From Methanomicrobiaceae archaeon (GTDB taxonomy: Archaea > Halobacteriota > Methanomicrobia > Methanomicrobiales > Methanomicrobiaceae), in assembly GCA_016937345.1 (NCBI GenBank), contig JAFGWE010000023.1:1-37057 (forward strand): a DNA stretch of 37,057 bases. Direction: 5' to 3'. This document shows positions 35,844-37,057 of this stretch, one piece after another. The translations under genes were made by a program, and so were the position numbers. The notes under the pieces are model-generated. The model ran no database searches. It saw nothing but the letters and a program-made list of their open reading frames with translations, and was not told the DNA's origin. Each line of letters opens with the position of its first letter. Position 1 is the stretch's first letter.

Positions 35844-36989
35844 TCAGATTTTAGAGAGTTCAATCCTTGAAAATACCATATTTTCGAATGACTGGTTGAG
35901 TTCGTCAAATACAGGTTCGCCTACCAGAAACATGTAAACCTCGTCTGCTTTTGTGGCAGGATCTATATCTGCAAATTTGTCCGGATAGAGTATTTTTCCA
36001 ACATAGTAGGCATCTGCAATAATGCTTCCCTGATTCTGGCTGTACCAGTTGTATGGTAAAACTCCATAGACTTCGCCTGACTTCACTGCACTGAGAAGCC
36101 TGTATGAGGCGTCATCACGCAGTTCGGTTATTGCGTTTGATTCTGGTGTCTGAAGGGTTGAGAGATCTACAAAGAGAATTTCCGGATTCCACTCGATTAT
36201 TTTTTCTTTGGCAACATCAGCATGTTCTGTACCCATAGATAAGGCAACATTATCTGCATTCACAAATACAAAAGGCGGGTATGCAGGTTCTGTAGACTGG
36301 AATCCATGCGGGCCGCGGTAAGCAATTCCTCCAATGTATGTGGTAATTTTATCAGAGGATGATACATTGGATGTCCTGTTGTTCAGATCATCAATCATCT
36401 CATCAAAGAAGCTGATAATCTCCTCAGCTCTTTCTTCTTTGCCCATTACTGTTCCCATTGTTCTAAGGGAGTAATACATCTCTTTACGGTATGAGCTAAG
36501 AGATCCAACATCTACTGCAACAACAGGGATGCCTGTCTTTTCCGAGAGTTCGTCAGCCTCATCAGAGGCTGTCATTCCTGCCTTGAAAATTACCTGAGGA
36601 TTTAGGGCCACTATTTTTTCAGGGTCATCATTGCCGCGGTATTCACCTATGAGAGGATATTCCTTAAACTGAGGATTTGCAATGAAATATGGTCTTGCAT
36701 CCATTGGTTCCTCTCGTTTCTCAATATCATCAACACCGACGATTTTGTCCTGTGCCTGAAGATACGTAAGATATCTCAGACATCCCGAACCTGAACATAC
36801 AACTTTTTCAGGACTTTTTGGAACTGTTACAGTTCTCCCGAGACTGTCAGTAATAGTTATTGTATCTGTCCCGCTTATCTGTTCCACCGGGGAGGTGCCT
36901 GTTGCTGTCTCTCCTGTACATCCACATGAAAAGGATAAGGCCACCAACAATATAATTATCCCAGACAAAAAGAGATATTTTTTCATCAA
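35844..36989 (-). CDS. substrate-binding lipoprotein of importer 3
   Basis: A 381-residue iron-complex-type binding protein with a lipoprotein signal (hydrophobic stretch, then SFSCGC; likely Cys24) and the usual ITDSLGRTVTVPKSPEKVV opening. Later blocks include GEYRGNDDPEKIVALNPQVIF and YGVLPYNWYSQNQGS, the latter resembling binding proteins of this class that take metal chelates. It is the first gene of the importer operon. An AAGGTG lies about 11 bases upstream of ATGATG, so the start may be 36989 or 36986. Substrate candidates are an iron chelate or, given the fmdE gene downstream, molybdate/tungstate as in the MolBCA subgroup; undecided. Confidence 0.88.
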   Translation of the reverse strand: MMKKYLFLSGIIILLVALSFSCGCTGETATGTSPVEQISGTDTITITDSLGRTVTVPKSPEKVVCSGSGCLRYLTYLQAQDKIVGVDDIEKREEPMDARPYFIANPQFKEYPLIGEYRGNDDPEKIVALNPQVIFKAGMTASDEADELSEKTGIPVVAVDVGSLSSYRKEMYYSLRTMGTVMGKEERAEEIISFFDEMIDDLNNRTSNVSSSDKITTYIGGIAYRGPHGFQSTEPAYPPFVFVNADNVALSMGTEHADVAKEKIIEWNPEILFVDLSTLQTPESNAITELRDDASYRLLSAVKSGEVYGVLPYNWYSQNQGSIIADAYYVGKILYPDKFADIDPATKADEVYMFLVGEPVFDELNQSFENMVFSRIELSKI

Positions 36990-37014
36990 ACTTATTTCAC
37001 CTTGTATATCTATA

Positions 37015-37044
37015 TTGTAATTTTTTGTAATAACTATTTGTAAT
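37015..37044. repeat. three direct repeats of TTGTAAT upstream of importer 3
   Basis: TTGTAAT occurs exactly at 37015-37021, 37025-37031 and 37038-37044. The first two are 10 bases apart, so on the same face of the helix. The copies lie just upstream of the TATA-like region of the binding-protein gene and could be operator repeats. Confidence 0.4.
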
Positions 37045-37057
37045 TGTGTATGAAATA

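Noticed and set aside
1-37057. tRNA genes, CRISPR arrays, insertion sequences
   Set aside because: Reading both strands by eye showed no cloverleaf with conserved arms, no regular repeat-spacer array, and no transposase or terminal inverted repeats.

Overview
The window reads as a moderately AT-rich stretch of a methanogenic archaeon. Supporting signs are archaeal TATA-type promoters, GGAGG/GAGGTG ribosome binding sites with some TTG/GTG starts, archaeal type IV pilins beginning EAVSPVVG, two FmdE-family proteins (a family named from formylmethanofuran dehydrogenase operons), CbiZ, and orphan CobN/ChlI/ChlD chelatase homologues. A Methanomicrobiales member of the Methanoplanus/Methanolacinia kind is the best guess; that is inference, not a database result.

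Layout. (1) 1-2030: a secreted FmdE-like protein and a pilin. (2) 2285-6444: a ChlI-like AAA+ protein, a ChlD-like AAA+/VWA protein and a TIM-barrel protein in one overlapping operon, possibly led by a small ORF. (3) 6706-7554: a CbiK-fold protein that lacks two of the three CbiK metal ligands. (4) 7742-15759: a compact + strand run of cbiZ, a BtuF/BtuC/BtuD-type importer, a NifH-NifD fusion and a NifK-like subunit, with overlapping or abutting genes. (5) 15820-21259 on the minus strand: cobN followed by an ABC-2 exporter pair, all overlapping. (6) 21362-22798: a broken 5'-nucleotidase-family gene. (7) 23176-24428: two pilins on the minus strand. (8) 24638-28355: a second BtuFCD importer and a cob(I)alamin adenosyltransferase. 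(9) 28448-31934 on the minus strand: an ECF transporter with an unusual S-A-A' fusion, EcfT and a second S component. (10) 32290-33195: a BASS-family transporter. (11) 33242-36989 on the minus strand: a third FecBCD-type importer with a cytosolic FmdE protein.

Taken together this is a tetrapyrrole/corrinoid and metal acquisition island. The corrinoid salvage part is conventional: importers, CbiZ to remove the loop from adenosylcobinamide, and an adenosyltransferase. The unusual part is a nitrogenase-like reductase, with a complete NifH module fused to a NifD-like module plus a partner subunit, locked into the same operon as the corrinoid-type importer. Facing it is a CobN/exporter operon, and nearby are a ChlI/ChlD pair and a CbiK-like protein with an altered active site. 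Methanogens make cobalamin by the anaerobic route and F430 with CfbA-E, so the substrate of this chelatase and reductase set is not explained by the known pathways. It is my main candidate for an undescribed system.

No tRNA, rRNA, CRISPR array, insertion sequence or attachment site was recognised by eye.
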